64,000 bases of DNA from positions 1,119,501 to 1,183,500 of the forward strand of contig NZ_CP027218.1 of assembly GCF_004124275.1 (NCBI RefSeq), written 5' to 3'. Positions within the stretch are counted from its first letter, which is position 1. The number at the start of each line of letters is the position of its first letter. Shown here piece by piece: positions 27,468 through 37,557 of this stretch. Made by a program: the position numbers and the translations under genes. The notes under the pieces are model-generated. The model had not been told where the DNA came from, ran no database searches, and saw nothing but the letters and a program-made list of their open reading frames with translations. The DNA is from Pseudomonas sp. DTU12.3. GTDB lineage: Bacteria; Pseudomonadota; Gammaproteobacteria; Pseudomonadales; Pseudomonadaceae.

Positions 27468-30400
27468 TGACTCGACAGCCCCTCGATAAAGCCCTTCGCC
27501 GTACGTTGGAAGCCACTGTCGTCAAAGCCCGCGACATCGCCGAGCAAGCGGCTACCCAGGCCGTCAAACGACTCGGCGTGGGCGATGCTAAGCCGGCCGA
27601 CTATCTGAGTGATGAGCAGCGCAAGCTGCGCACCCGTCTGCGCGCCCATGGCCGTCAGCTAGGTGATAACAAAGATGCCAACGGCCAACAATCCATCCAC
27701 AAGCTTGTCACAGAAGTCGCCTACGAACACTGGCACCGCATGTTGTTTGCGCGCTTTCTGGAGCAGAACAACTTGCTTATGTATGACGAGCACACGCAGT
27801 TGACCCTGGCCGAATGTAATGAGCTGGTGCAAGACCCGGATGTGGCTCGCGACGAACTAGAACGCCACTGCCAAAGTGGCTGGGAGCTGGCTGGGGTGCT
27901 GGCCTCCAAGATGCTGCCGCAAATTTTCCGTATCGACTCGCCGGTATTCGAGTTGGAGCTTGCCCCAGAACATCAGCGCAGCCTTGAGCAGCTGGTGACC
28001 GGCCTGGCTATAGAAACCTTCCAGGCCCAGGATAGCCTGGGTTGGGTCTATCAGTTCTGGCAGAGCAAGCGAAAAAAAGAAGTTAATGATTCCGAGGTTA
28101 AGATTGGCGCCGACGAACTCTCGCCGGTCACGCAGCTGTTTACCGAACCCTATATGGTCAGCTTTCTGCTGGATAACAGCCTGGGCAGCTGGTGGGCCGG
28201 TCAACGTCTGACCGATAGCGACTGGCAGCAGGCCAATAGCGAGCAGGAGCTGCGCGACAAAGCCGCCATCCCCGGCGTGCCACTTAAGTTTTTGCGGTTT
28301 GTAAAAGATGAAACTACCCAGCAATGGCAGCCAGCTTCCGGCACCTTCGATGCCTGGCCCAAACAGCTGAGTGAAATCAAAGCGCTCGACCCCTGCTGCG
28401 GCTCCGGCCATTTTCTAGTCGCCGCCTTTTTGATGCTGGTGCCCATGCGCATGCAGGCCGAGAATTTCACGGCCCAGCAGGCCATCGATCGTGTGCTCAC
28501 AGATAACCTGCACGGCCTAGAGCTGGATCAGCGCTGCGTGGAGCTGGCAGCCTTTACTGTAGCGCTGGAAGCCTGGCGCTATCCGGACGCTGATGGCTAT
28601 CGCAGCCTGCCGGAAATGCACCTGGCCTGTAGTGGTCTGTCTATCGCCGCCGCCCGCGATGAATGGAAAGAACTCAGCCGTAAGGCCGGCAAGCAGAACC
28701 TGACCATCGCCCTGGACTGGATGTACCAGACCTTCCAGGATGCGCCGGTACTCGGCAGTCTGATCAACCCACGCCACAGCAAGGCCGCACAAATCGCCCA
28801 GTGGAGCCAATTGCAGCAACTGCTAGGCGAGGCGCTGTCGCAGGAGCAAATCAACCAGCAGAGTGAAGCCGAAGCAGAGGTATCTGTCCGCACTAACCGC
28901 TTGGAAGCGGGCATTGTTGCTCAAGGCCTGGCAAAGGCCGCCGAGCTACTGGCCGGGCAGTACACCTGGGTCATCACCAACGTGCCTTACCTGGCGCGTG
29001 GTAAGCAGAACGATACCCTCAAAGAGTATTGCGAAGCCTATTACCCCGCAGGCAAAAACGATCTGGCTACGGTTTTCCTCGACCGCTGTTTGGAGTTTTG
29101 TACCCAAGGTGGCACGGCAAGTATTGTTTTGCCGCAGAACTGGCTGTTTCAAACAACCTATAGAAAGTTCCGAGAAAAGCTGCTGCAGAACGACAGCTGG
29201 CATTTGATTGCTCGCTTGGGGCCGGGTGCATTCGAGACCATCAGTGGTGAGGTGGTCAAAGCGATTCTGATTAGCCTGAGCCGAGGCAATGCGGCTGGCC
29301 AGTCGGCGGATCTGCTGCAAAGTGGCGAGCAGGACAACTGGATTCGTGGAGTGGATGTGTCCGAGGCACGAACCGCGGCAGAGAAGGCGGCGGGGCTGCT
29401 GGCGGATGAAGTGAAGAGTATGGAGCAGGGTAAGCAATTGGAGAATCCGGATGCTCGCGTTGCTTTAGATGTACTCGGAGTAGATACATTGTTAGCTGAG
29501 AGTGCAGATAGCTTTCTTGGTTTAGGGACAGGTGGGTTTGAACAGTTTGGGCGCTGCTACTGGGAATTTTATGAAAAGCCGAGTTGCTGGGATTGGCTGC
29601 AATCATCGGCACAGAATAGCGATGCAATGTTCGATGGATTGTCTCTGTTAGTCGCTTGGGATCATACAACGAACAGAGTTAGAGGGATGGATAAGCTATA
29701 CCGTGAGAGAATTCATAATCAAGACCAGAGCGGGCAACAAGCATGGCACAAGAAAGGTATTTCTATTGCGCTGATGAAGGGGCTGCGTAGCTCTCTTTAC
29801 CTTGGTAACCGCTATGATAAGTCTATGGCTGCGATTATTCCTCGTGATATGAAGAGCCTTAAAGCGATGTATGTATATTGCACCTCGCCGGATTTTCATG
29901 ATCGAGTAAGGGAAATTGACCAAAACATTATAGTGGCCAATGGAACGTTGGTTAAGGTTCCTTTCGACTTCGGCTATTGGACTAGTGTCGCCGAAGAAAA
30001 ATACCCTAACGGCCTACCCCAGCCTTTCACGAACAACCCTACCCAATGGATCTTCCACGGTCATCCCTGTGGCGCGGTGATCTGGGACGAACAGGCCAAG
30101 TGGACCGCCCATGGCGAACTGCGTGTCGATGACAGCGTGCTGCAAGTGGCTGTCGCCCGCCTGCTCGGCTACCGCTGGCCGGCGGAGCTGGATGCAAACA
30201 TGGAGCTGGCCTCAGAACAGCGTGAATGGGTGCAGCGATGCCAAGCACTGGATGCCTATGTGGATGACGACGGCATTGTTTGCCTACCCGCCGTGCGCGG
30301 TGAAAAAGCTGCCGACCAACGCCTGGAAGCTCTGCTGCAAGCCGCCTACGGCGATGCCTGGACCACACCACTGAAAAACCGCTTGCTGGAAACCGTCGGC

Positions 30401-30994
30401 AGCAAATCCCTCAACCTCTGGCTGCGCGATAAGTTCTTCGAGCAGCACTGTAAATTATTCCAGCACCGGCCGTTTATTTGGCACATTTGGGACGGACTCA
30501 ACGACGGCTTTAGCGCCCTGGTCAACTACCACAAACTCGACAAGTCCGGCCTCGAACGGCTGATCTACACCTATCTAGGTGACTGGATCCGCACCCAACA
30601 AGCCGGCATGGCCAACGGTGAAGACGGGGCTCAGGAACGGCTGCTTGCTGCCGAAGCGCTCAAGCACGAGCTGGAAGCTATCCTCGAAGGCGAAGCCCCC
30701 TACGATATTTTCGTGCGCTGGAAGCCCCAGGCCGAACAACCCATCGGCTGGACCCCTGATCTAAACGACGGTGTGCGCCTCAACATCCGCCCATTCCTGA
30801 ACGCTCGCAGTGTCGGCAAAAAAGGTGCGGGCATTCTGCGCTGGATGCCCAACATCAAATGGGCCAAAGACCGCGGCAAAGACGTCGAATCCGCCCCCTG
30901 GTACACCCTCGGCCTGCAATACGACGAAGGCGAAGGCGCACGGATTAACGATCACCATCTGACGTTGGCTGAGAAACAGGCGGCAAGGAGCTAG
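27467..30994 (+). CDS. pglX: PglX (BrxX), BREX adenine-specific DNA methyltransferase
   Basis: An 1175-residue protein. LDPCCGSGHFLVAAF (about residue 305) is the S-adenosylmethionine-binding motif and VITNVPYL (about residue 505) is the catalytic NPPY-type motif, here NVPY. It methylates one adenine of a non-palindromic site, marking host DNA as self and guiding BREX against unmarked phage DNA. The segment about 29430-30010 is visibly richer in A+T than both flanks and falls in the region of target recognition, which suggests exchange of specificity. The brxU start lies 3 nt after the stop. Confidence 0.95.
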   Translation: MTRQPLDKALRRTLEATVVKARDIAEQAATQAVKRLGVGDAKPADYLSDEQRKLRTRLRAHGRQLGDNKDANGQQSIHKLVTEVAYEHWHRMLFARFLEQNNLLMYDEHTQLTLAECNELVQDPDVARDELERHCQSGWELAGVLASKMLPQIFRIDSPVFELELAPEHQRSLEQLVTGLAIETFQAQDSLGWVYQFWQSKRKKEVNDSEVKIGADELSPVTQLFTEPYMVSFLLDNSLGSWWAGQRLTDSDWQQANSEQELRDKAAIPGVPLKFLRFVKDETTQQWQPASGTFDAWPKQLSEIKALDPCCGSGHFLVAAFLMLVPMRMQAENFTAQQAIDRVLTDNLHGLELDQRCVELAAFTVALEAWRYPDADGYRSLPEMHLACSGLSIAAARDEWKELSRKAGKQNLTIALDWMYQTFQDAPVLGSLINPRHSKAAQIAQWSQLQQLLGEALSQEQINQQSEAEAEVSVRTNRLEAGIVAQGLAKAAELLAGQYTWVITNVPYLARGKQNDTLKEYCEAYYPAGKNDLATVFLDRCLEFCTQGGTASIVLPQNWLFQTTYRKFREKLLQNDSWHLIARLGPGAFETISGEVVKAILISLSRGNAAGQSADLLQSGEQDNWIRGVDVSEARTAAEKAAGLLADEVKSMEQGKQLENPDARVALDVLGVDTLLAESADSFLGLGTGGFEQFGRCYWEFYEKPSCWDWLQSSAQNSDAMFDGLSLLVAWDHTTNRVRGMDKLYRERIHNQDQSGQQAWHKKGISIALMKGLRSSLYLGNRYDKSMAAIIPRDMKSLKAMYVYCTSPDFHDRVREIDQNIIVANGTLVKVPFDFGYWTSVAEEKYPNGLPQPFTNNPTQWIFHGHPCGAVIWDEQAKWTAHGELRVDDSVLQVAVARLLGYRWPAELDANMELASEQREWVQRCQALDAYVDDDGIVCLPAVRGEKAADQRLEALLQAAYGDAWTTPLKNRLLETVGSKSLNLWLRDKFFEQHCKLFQHRPFIWHIWDGLNDGFSALVNYHKLDKSGLERLIYTYLGDWIRTQQAGMANGEDGAQERLLAAEALKHELEAILEGEAPYDIFVRWKPQAEQPIGWTPDLNDGVRLNIRPFLNARSVGKKGAGILRWMPNIKWAKDRGKDVESAPWYTLGLQYDEGEGARINDHHLTLAEKQAARS

Positions 30995-30997
30995 TCC

Positions 30998-32791
30998 ATG
31001 ATCAAGTCCGTTTACAACTACCCGGTTTCTACCCTGCTCGATATCGAGAGTGGGGTGGTTTATGCCATCCCGCGGTACCAGCGTGAATACACCTGGAGCC
31101 GTGCGCAGTGGGATGCGCTGTTTGAGGATCTGTTGGACAACGAGCTGCATTATTTCCTCGGCTCGATCATCTGCATTAACCAGTCGCAAGATGCCCTGAC
31201 TGTACAAAGCCTGGAGCTGGTGGACGGGCAGCAACGCATGACCACACTGTCTTTGCTGCTGGCGGCGGTCTATCAGAGCTACCGCACCCTGCCGAATCTG
31301 GGCATGGAGCAACAGATTGAGCTGTACAACCTCAAGCACAAACTGGTGCTGAAGAAAAAGTCGGATCAGCCACGCCTGATCCCCCAGGTGCAGAACAACA
31401 ACCAACAGGACTACTTCGCGGTGCTCGGCCAGACCGGCATTTTGGACGATGTGGAGATTGTGCCGAATGCCGGCAATCGGCGGGTTATGAAAGCCTTTCG
31501 GCATTTTATCAGCCGAATTGAACTGTACCTGGAGCACAGTGCTGACCCCATTGTGAGCTTGCAGGCTCTGCTGGAGAAAGTGAACACCGCCACCCTGGTC
31601 AAAATTGAGGTCGCCGGGCATTCCGATGCCTACACCTTGTTCGAGTCGCTGAACAATCGCGGTGTACCGTTGACGGCCATTGACCTCATCAAGAACAAAT
31701 TGCTCGCAGTACTGGAGTCCAAAGACCCTGGCAGCATCGACAAGCAGTACAACCGCTGGAAAAAGGTGATTGACGCCCTTGGTGATGACTACGCCGTGCA
31801 GGAGCGTTTCTTTCGCCAGTATTACAACGCGTTCAAACCCGATCTGAAGGATGTCGTTTCAGTACCGGTGGCCACCAAATCAAACCTGATGCAGGTGTAT
31901 GAAAAGCTGATCGCCCATGATGCCGAGGGCTTTTTGCACGCCATGATTCGTCTGTCCAGTCGCTACGCTCAAATTGTCGGCTACCGTGCTGTGCCTGAGC
32001 AGCCCAAACTCTCCAGCTTGCTGCTCTCGCTGGACCGCATCCAGGGGGCTGCCGCTTATTTGCTTCTCATGGTGCTGATGGAGCGCCAAACCGAGCTGGA
32101 ACTGAATCATGAGCACCTTGAACAGGCAGTGATCTTTCTGATTGCCTTCTTTGTTCGGCGCAACACGACCGACCTACCGCCTACCCGTGATTTGACCCGT
32201 ATCTTCATGGATGTGGCCGAGACCATCCGTGGGCTACGTGCTGGTGATGTGGTCAATCATATTCAGCGCACGCTTCAAGCCGAAAGCGCTAGTGATGAGC
32301 AGTTCGAGAAAAGCCTCAGAGGTCCGATCTACGAAGACAATAAAGCGGTTTGCCGCTTTGTCCTTTGCGCCCTTGAGGAAGGCCGCATGACTCGCGAAAC
32401 CAAGGTCGATCTGTGGGCGCTGAAAGGCAAGCAGTATGTATGGACTATCGAGCATATCTTCCCCCAGGGTGAAAACATCCCTGACAGTTGGGTGCAAATG
32501 ATTGCCGATGGAGATGCGAGTCTGGCCGAGCAACACCGTCAGACCTACGCCCACTGCCTGGGTAACCTAACCATATCTGGCTACAACAGCGCACTGGGCA
32601 ATAAGAGCTTTGCTGAGAAGCAAAGCCGCACCGACAGCCAGGGTCGGGAGGTCGGGTACAACAACGGTCTCTATCTGAACCATGCACTGGCCGCGGAGGA
32701 CTGCTGGACCGTGGAAAAGCTGGAGGCGAGAACGATGCAATTGGTGCAAGAGGTACAGGCGAAGTATCCATTGGTTATTACGGTCACATGA
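30998..32791 (+). CDS. brxU: BrxU-like GmrSD-type (DUF262/DUF1524) endonuclease within BREX
   Basis: A 597-residue protein with an N-terminal DUF262 domain (YAIPRYQREYTWSRAQWD and LVDGQQRMTTLSLLL, the DGQQR nucleotide-binding motif near residue 77) and a C-terminal DUF1524 HNH-like domain (WTIEHIFPQGENIP, then HCLGNLTISGYNSALGN and SFAEK). This is the layout of GmrSD type IV restriction enzymes, which cut DNA with modified cytosines. The position between pglX and pglZ is the same as that of brxU in the BREX locus of Escherichia fergusonii, which supports the name. It would cover phages whose DNA modification defeats BREX. Confidence 0.9.
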   Translation: MIKSVYNYPVSTLLDIESGVVYAIPRYQREYTWSRAQWDALFEDLLDNELHYFLGSIICINQSQDALTVQSLELVDGQQRMTTLSLLLAAVYQSYRTLPNLGMEQQIELYNLKHKLVLKKKSDQPRLIPQVQNNNQQDYFAVLGQTGILDDVEIVPNAGNRRVMKAFRHFISRIELYLEHSADPIVSLQALLEKVNTATLVKIEVAGHSDAYTLFESLNNRGVPLTAIDLIKNKLLAVLESKDPGSIDKQYNRWKKVIDALGDDYAVQERFFRQYYNAFKPDLKDVVSVPVATKSNLMQVYEKLIAHDAEGFLHAMIRLSSRYAQIVGYRAVPEQPKLSSLLLSLDRIQGAAAYLLLMVLMERQTELELNHEHLEQAVIFLIAFFVRRNTTDLPPTRDLTRIFMDVAETIRGLRAGDVVNHIQRTLQAESASDEQFEKSLRGPIYEDNKAVCRFVLCALEEGRMTRETKVDLWALKGKQYVWTIEHIFPQGENIPDSWVQMIADGDASLAEQHRQTYAHCLGNLTISGYNSALGNKSFAEKQSRTDSQGREVGYNNGLYLNHALAAEDCWTVEKLEARTMQLVQEVQAKYPLVITVT

Positions 32792-32822
32792 TCAAGCCTG
32801 CTCAATGAATCCAAGGATTGAT

Positions 32823-35141
32823 ATGAAACTGATTGATTTGCTGGCCAACGAAATCCGGAACAGCGCTGCCTACAACTCCAATGTGCAAGTCGCTCCCAGC
32901 GTAATTCTGTGGACGGACACCCTGCGCCAGTGGGAGCCAGCATTGCCATTGTTACGAGCTGCAATGCCTGAGCTGATCGTGTTGGGTGACTACGCCCCCG
33001 AAAAGAAAGTAGGTCCAGCCATCTGGATCAAATGTGTTGTGGAGAATGCGCTGCCCAGCATCGAGCTCCCAGCCGATCGAACGCCGATCCTGTATTTACC
33101 GGGCGTGGAACGCCGCGACTTGCGTGCAATCGGTGCTTGCCCGGACGACCTCAAACCGCTGGCTGAGCTGCAGTACCGAGGTTGTTGGTGGATCTACAAC
33201 AACTCTGGCCGTGATTGGACGGTGAACGCCTTTCTGATCTCCAGTAACGGCGGAGCAGGGCTGGATGTCGCCAAGGATGAGAAATCCCAACAAGCCATGC
33301 TGCGTGTTTTACCTGAGATTCTGGAAAGCGAGCGTGATGAGCTGTGCAACCGCCGGCTCGAGGCTGCAGATTTCAATAAGCTAGTTAGCAGCGACCCGGT
33401 GCGTGATTTACTCAGTTGGATGAATGACAGCAAAAGCTGCCGTGAGCGCTGGGACGGGTCACGCTGGCAAGCACTGGTCGGCATCTGCGAAACCGAATAC
33501 CACTTCAATCCTGAACAGGATGGAGAGTTGACGGCCGCCGAATTGCTGTGCCAACGCCAGGGTATCTGGGACGGTGTTTGGCAACGCTATGCTGAGTCTT
33601 GCCGCCACTACCCGTTCTTGCCGCAGTTAATGCTCAAGGTCCAGCCTGATTTGGCTTCCAGCGGTGAAAGCTATCCGGCTATCAATTTGAGTGAAGAGGG
33701 ATACCTGGAGCAGACGCTACAGCAGTTGCTTGAGCAAGATGCTACTCAGGTTCGCCAAAGCCTGCAGACCCTTGAGCAACGGCATGCTCAACGGCGTACT
33801 TGGATTTGGTTTGAGCTTGATCTGGCTCCGTTGGCAGGCGTGCTTGGTCACCTGAGCCAAGTGGCTCAGAAGACCACAAAGGTCTTCTCCGGCGTTGATG
33901 CAGAGGAAATGGCGGCGCAGTATCGGGAGCACTATTGGCAGGCTGATGATCAGATGCTCAAAGCCTTGGCTTCCCCCTTGTCCGCAAGTCAGCAAGTTCT
34001 TGTGCAGCAGATCCTCGCGCTGATCTACACCCCATGGTTGGATGAGGTGACGCGCAATTTCCAAGGTGTGATCAAATCTAGGGGCTATCCGGGTAGCAAC
34101 CAGGTGAATGAAGCCACGGCTGAGTATGCCGCGGGTGGTGAAGTGGTATTTTTCGTAGACGGCCTACGCTACGACATTGCCCAGCGTCTGAATCAGGCTC
34201 TGCAAGGATTGGGAGCAGTAACGCTTTCTACAAACTGGGCAGCTTTGCCTTCAGTGACGTCGACCGCGAAAGCAGCCGTAACGCCGGTGCATAACCGATT
34301 GACTGGCAGAACCACCGATCGGGATTTTGAGCCCAGCTTGCTAGACGAAGACAAGGACTTCTCAGCTTATTACCTGAAGAAGTTTCTGCAGGAAAAAGGC
34401 TGGCAATATTTGGATGAGGGCGATTCAGGCGATCCTGTGTCCAATGCTTGGGTTCAAAGCGGCGATATTGACAAAGAAGGCCACGTGAAGGGGCTCAAGC
34501 TGGCGGCGCGAATTGATACCTTACTGGCTGAAGTCGTGGAGCGGGTTGAAGAGCTCCTGGCTGCAGGCTGGCGCAAAATTCGCATCGTCACCGACCATGG
34601 CTGGATGCTGACGCCCGCACCGATGGTGAAGGTCGAATTGCCCAAACACTTGACCGAAACGCGCTGGGGCCGCTGCGCGGTCATCAAGGATTCTGTGGAC
34701 AGCGGTTATCAACAGGTAGGTTGGTACTGGAACGGTGCCGTCAGTATTGCCATGGCTCCAGGTGCCTGTAGTTTCAAGGCAGGACAGCACTATGATCACG
34801 GTGGCCTAAGCCTGCAGGAGTGTTTGACGCCGGTGCTAGAGGTACGCAGCACACAAGTCCCAGTCACTACCTCAGCGATCTCTGCAACACTCTCGGATCT
34901 GCGCTGGGTGGGATTGACCTGTAAAGTCCAGGCGCAAACCAGTGCTGAAGGGGTACTGGCGGTACTCAGAACGCACCCGGCTGACCCGGATTCAGAGATC
35001 ACCAAGCGCAAGCCGCTAAAAGAAGGCAAGTGCACTCTATTGGTAGATGACCAGTATGAGGGCACTACTGCTGTATTAGTGCTGCTGGATGACCAGGGCA
35101 ACGTGCTCGCGAAAAAACCAACTTTGGTAGGAGACGAGTAA
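32823..35141 (+). CDS. pglZ: PglZ (BrxZ), alkaline-phosphatase-superfamily BREX component
   Basis: From ATG 32823 (AAGGA 7 nt upstream) the product is 772 residues; the open frame extends upstream to 32682 only inside brxU. The C-terminal half holds the PglZ domain: GGEVVFFVDGLRYDIAQRL with the metal-binding Asp, SVTSTAKAAVTPV, IRIVTDHGWMLTPAPM with the TDHG metal motif, and CSFKAGQHYDHGGLSLQECL with the DHGG metal motif. PglZ is a metal-dependent phosphodiesterase-like protein and the family signature of all BREX types. It is followed at once by brxL. Confidence 0.95.
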   Translation: MKLIDLLANEIRNSAAYNSNVQVAPSVILWTDTLRQWEPALPLLRAAMPELIVLGDYAPEKKVGPAIWIKCVVENALPSIELPADRTPILYLPGVERRDLRAIGACPDDLKPLAELQYRGCWWIYNNSGRDWTVNAFLISSNGGAGLDVAKDEKSQQAMLRVLPEILESERDELCNRRLEAADFNKLVSSDPVRDLLSWMNDSKSCRERWDGSRWQALVGICETEYHFNPEQDGELTAAELLCQRQGIWDGVWQRYAESCRHYPFLPQLMLKVQPDLASSGESYPAINLSEEGYLEQTLQQLLEQDATQVRQSLQTLEQRHAQRRTWIWFELDLAPLAGVLGHLSQVAQKTTKVFSGVDAEEMAAQYREHYWQADDQMLKALASPLSASQQVLVQQILALIYTPWLDEVTRNFQGVIKSRGYPGSNQVNEATAEYAAGGEVVFFVDGLRYDIAQRLNQALQGLGAVTLSTNWAALPSVTSTAKAAVTPVHNRLTGRTTDRDFEPSLLDEDKDFSAYYLKKFLQEKGWQYLDEGDSGDPVSNAWVQSGDIDKEGHVKGLKLAARIDTLLAEVVERVEELLAAGWRKIRIVTDHGWMLTPAPMVKVELPKHLTETRWGRCAVIKDSVDSGYQQVGWYWNGAVSIAMAPGACSFKAGQHYDHGGLSLQECLTPVLEVRSTQVPVTTSAISATLSDLRWVGLTCKVQAQTSAEGVLAVLRTHPADPDSEITKRKPLKEGKCTLLVDDQYEGTTAVLVLLDDQGNVLAKKPTLVGDE

Positions 35142-37190
35142 GTGGAAATGGATACGCTGGACCGTAAGTCCGCGGAGGTCTTTGAGGGGTACTTGGTTCG
35201 CAAAGACCTGGTGCGCACTTTTGCGCGTCAATTTCCGGTTCCGACCTATGTCGTCGAGTTCATGCTGGGTAGATATTGCGCTTCAACCGATCCCATTGAA
35301 ATCGAAGAGGGTTTGGAAATCGTTCAGCGACAGCTGTCCGATCGTACCGTGCGTGCCGGCGAAGAAGAGCTGTTCAAGGCACGCGCCTATAAAACCGGCT
35401 CTGCCAAACTGATCGATATTGTCAGCGTGCGGTTTGTAGAAAAGGAAGGTGGCTACCTGGCGTCGTTGCCCAGCTTGAATCTCAATCGTGTGCGCATCCC
35501 AGACAAAATTGTTGATGACAACGAGCGTCTGCTGACCGGTGGCTTTTATGCTGAGGTGACGCTGGAGTACGACAGCATCATTGCTGAGGAAAAGGGGCAC
35601 GCCTTTGGCATTGCAGAGTTGCGCCCCATCCAAATGTCCAAGCGCAATGTGTTGGATATCATGGCAGAGGCGCGCACCCGATTCGGCAGCGAAGAGTGGC
35701 GGGATTTCCTCACACGCTCCATCGGCCTGGAGCCAAGCGCGCTGTCACCGCGAGCTATAGACGCCATCATGCTTCGCATGGTGCCGTTCGTTGAGCGCAA
35801 CTACAACATGGTCGAGCTGGGGCCGCGGGGCACGGGCAAGAGTCACCTATTTCAGCAAATATCGCCCTACGCGCATTTGATCTCAGGCGGCAAGGCGACC
35901 ATCGCCAAGATGTTCGTCAACAACGCCAGCGGGCAGCGCGGCTTGGTGTGCCAGTACGATGTGGTTTGCTTTGATGAGGTCAGTGGGATCTCCTTCGATA
36001 CCAAGGAAGGGATCAACATCATGAAGGGCTACATGGAGTCCGGCGAGTTCAGTCGTGGGAAGGAAAGCATTCGAGCCGATGGCTCCATGGTGTTTGTCGG
36101 TAACTTCGATGTCGATGTCGAACACCAGCAGCGAGTAGGCCATCTGTTTGGCCCACTCCCAGCAGAGATGCGTGATGACACTGCCTGGATGGACCGTATC
36201 CATTGCTATCTACCTGGCTGGGATGTACCTAAAATGAACAAGACTCTGACCACCGACCACTTTGGCCTGGTCAGTGATTTCTTCTCCGAATGTATGAGTC
36301 GCCTGCGTTTCCAGAGCCGCGTATCTGCCATGCAGAATCGCGTTCACCTGGGCGGAGCACTCAGTGGTCGCGATACCAATGCGGTCAACAAAACCGTCTC
36401 CGGCTTGCTCAAGCTGATGTATCCAGGTCAGGACATGGTTGTGTCCGACGAAGATTTGGAATGGGCTACTCGTTTAGGGCTTGAGGTACGGCGTCGGGTC
36501 AAGGAACAGCAAAAGCGAGTCGGAGCCGCCGAGTTTCGTAACACCCACTTCAGTTACTTCATCGGTGATGACGGGATCGAGAAGTTCGTGGCTACGCCGG
36601 AGCTGCGCGCCGACAACGAAATCGGTGATGACCCACTGGAACCGGGCCAGATCTGGACCATCAGCGAAGGTGGGGCGGACATCGACGACAACGCTGGCCT
36701 GTATCGCATCGAGGTGAATGAAGGCCCTGGATCTGGAGTACGCATACTCAATAATCCGGCACCCGCAGCCTTCAAGGAGTCGCTGCGCTATGCCGAGCAG
36801 AACTTGTATTCCAGAGCAACTCAGCTCATCGGAGACCGCGACCCACGCGCCCATGAGTTCTCCGTTCAGCTCAGAGCCTACGACGCCGCCAAACGCGGTT
36901 CCAAACTGGGCATGGCGGCGCTGATTGCGATGTGTAGCAGCTTGCTGAAAAAGTCGGTGAAGGGCGGAGTGATCGTCGTCGGCGAGATAAACCTGGGCGG
37001 CTCGATCGAGCCGATTAGCAGCGCAGTGAACATTGCCGAGCTGGCGGTAGAGAAGGGCGCAAGCGTGCTGCTCATGCCTGTCACAGCAAGGCGCCAGCTG
37101 TATGACCTATCTGATGACATGGCAACAAAGATCGACATCCAGTTCTACCAGGATGCACGGGATGCGTTGTTGAAAGCGATTGTGGAGTAG
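35142..37190 (+). CDS. brxL: BrxL, Lon-like ATPase of type I BREX
   Basis: A 682-residue protein. The N-terminal domain is followed by AAA+ motifs: ELGPRGTGKSHLFQQISPY (Walker A, about residue 230) and DVVCFDEVSGISF (Walker B). The C-terminal Lon-protease-like domain contains GGVIVVGEINLGGSIEPISS and ends ASVLLMPVTARRQLYDLS. BrxL forms DNA-binding barrels and is required for phage restriction but not for methylation. GGAG lies 8 nt before the GTG at 35142; ATG 35148 is an alternative. The gene starts directly after the pglZ stop. Confidence 0.95.
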   Translation: MEMDTLDRKSAEVFEGYLVRKDLVRTFARQFPVPTYVVEFMLGRYCASTDPIEIEEGLEIVQRQLSDRTVRAGEEELFKARAYKTGSAKLIDIVSVRFVEKEGGYLASLPSLNLNRVRIPDKIVDDNERLLTGGFYAEVTLEYDSIIAEEKGHAFGIAELRPIQMSKRNVLDIMAEARTRFGSEEWRDFLTRSIGLEPSALSPRAIDAIMLRMVPFVERNYNMVELGPRGTGKSHLFQQISPYAHLISGGKATIAKMFVNNASGQRGLVCQYDVVCFDEVSGISFDTKEGINIMKGYMESGEFSRGKESIRADGSMVFVGNFDVDVEHQQRVGHLFGPLPAEMRDDTAWMDRIHCYLPGWDVPKMNKTLTTDHFGLVSDFFSECMSRLRFQSRVSAMQNRVHLGGALSGRDTNAVNKTVSGLLKLMYPGQDMVVSDEDLEWATRLGLEVRRRVKEQQKRVGAAEFRNTHFSYFIGDDGIEKFVATPELRADNEIGDDPLEPGQIWTISEGGADIDDNAGLYRIEVNEGPGSGVRILNNPAPAAFKESLRYAEQNLYSRATQLIGDRDPRAHEFSVQLRAYDAAKRGSKLGMAALIAMCSSLLKKSVKGGVIVVGEINLGGSIEPISSAVNIAELAVEKGASVLLMPVTARRQLYDLSDDMATKIDIQFYQDARDALLKAIVE

Positions 37191-37297
37191 GGGGATGGAA
37201 GCCAACTGCGTACCGTTTAGCAATCATTGACGACTGCCTCAGAGCCGCCCTTGTCCACAGGGCAAGTCTGCGGTCTGAAGCTGCAGCAGATTGGGTG

Positions 37298-37357
37298 AAA
37301 AAAAAACCATACATCAACCGACGTCCATCGCCTGCTAGCGATGGGCGTCGGTTGATG
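37298..37357. terminator. Terminator between brxL and the radC group
   Basis: A long stem, CATCAACCGACG plus CCATCGC, pairs with GCGATGG plus CGTCGGTTGATG (37312-37357). On the minus strand it is followed by a run of T (37298-37306), so it ends the radC transcript. It may also stop the BREX operon from the other side. Confidence 0.8.
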
Positions 37358-37364
37358 CTTACGT

Positions 37365-37547
37365 TTATCCAGATGTGTTATTTGCAGTGCTCCGTAGCCG
37401 ACTGAAAATCAGGCAAGTCAGTACAGCTGCAATCAGCAGTGGCGGAAACCGCACCATGAGAACCAAAAAAAGTAGCGCGGTCATGCACCCGGCAAGAATG
37501 CCGACGAACATGAACATGGTTGCGAAAATCAGTACCAGTCGCTTCAT
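37365..37547 (-). CDS. Small membrane protein, unknown
   Basis: A 60-residue, mostly hydrophobic protein from ATG 37547 with GAGGGAAG just upstream. MKRLVLIFATMFMFVGILAG forms one helix and LLFLVLMVRFPPLLIAAVLT a second. It lies 10 bp after radC on the same strand and shares its terminator. No family is recognised. Confidence 0.55.
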   Translation of the reverse strand: MKRLVLIFATMFMFVGILAGCMTALLFLVLMVRFPPLLIAAVLTCLIFSRLRSTANNTSG

Positions 37548-37557
37548 GCTTCTTCCC

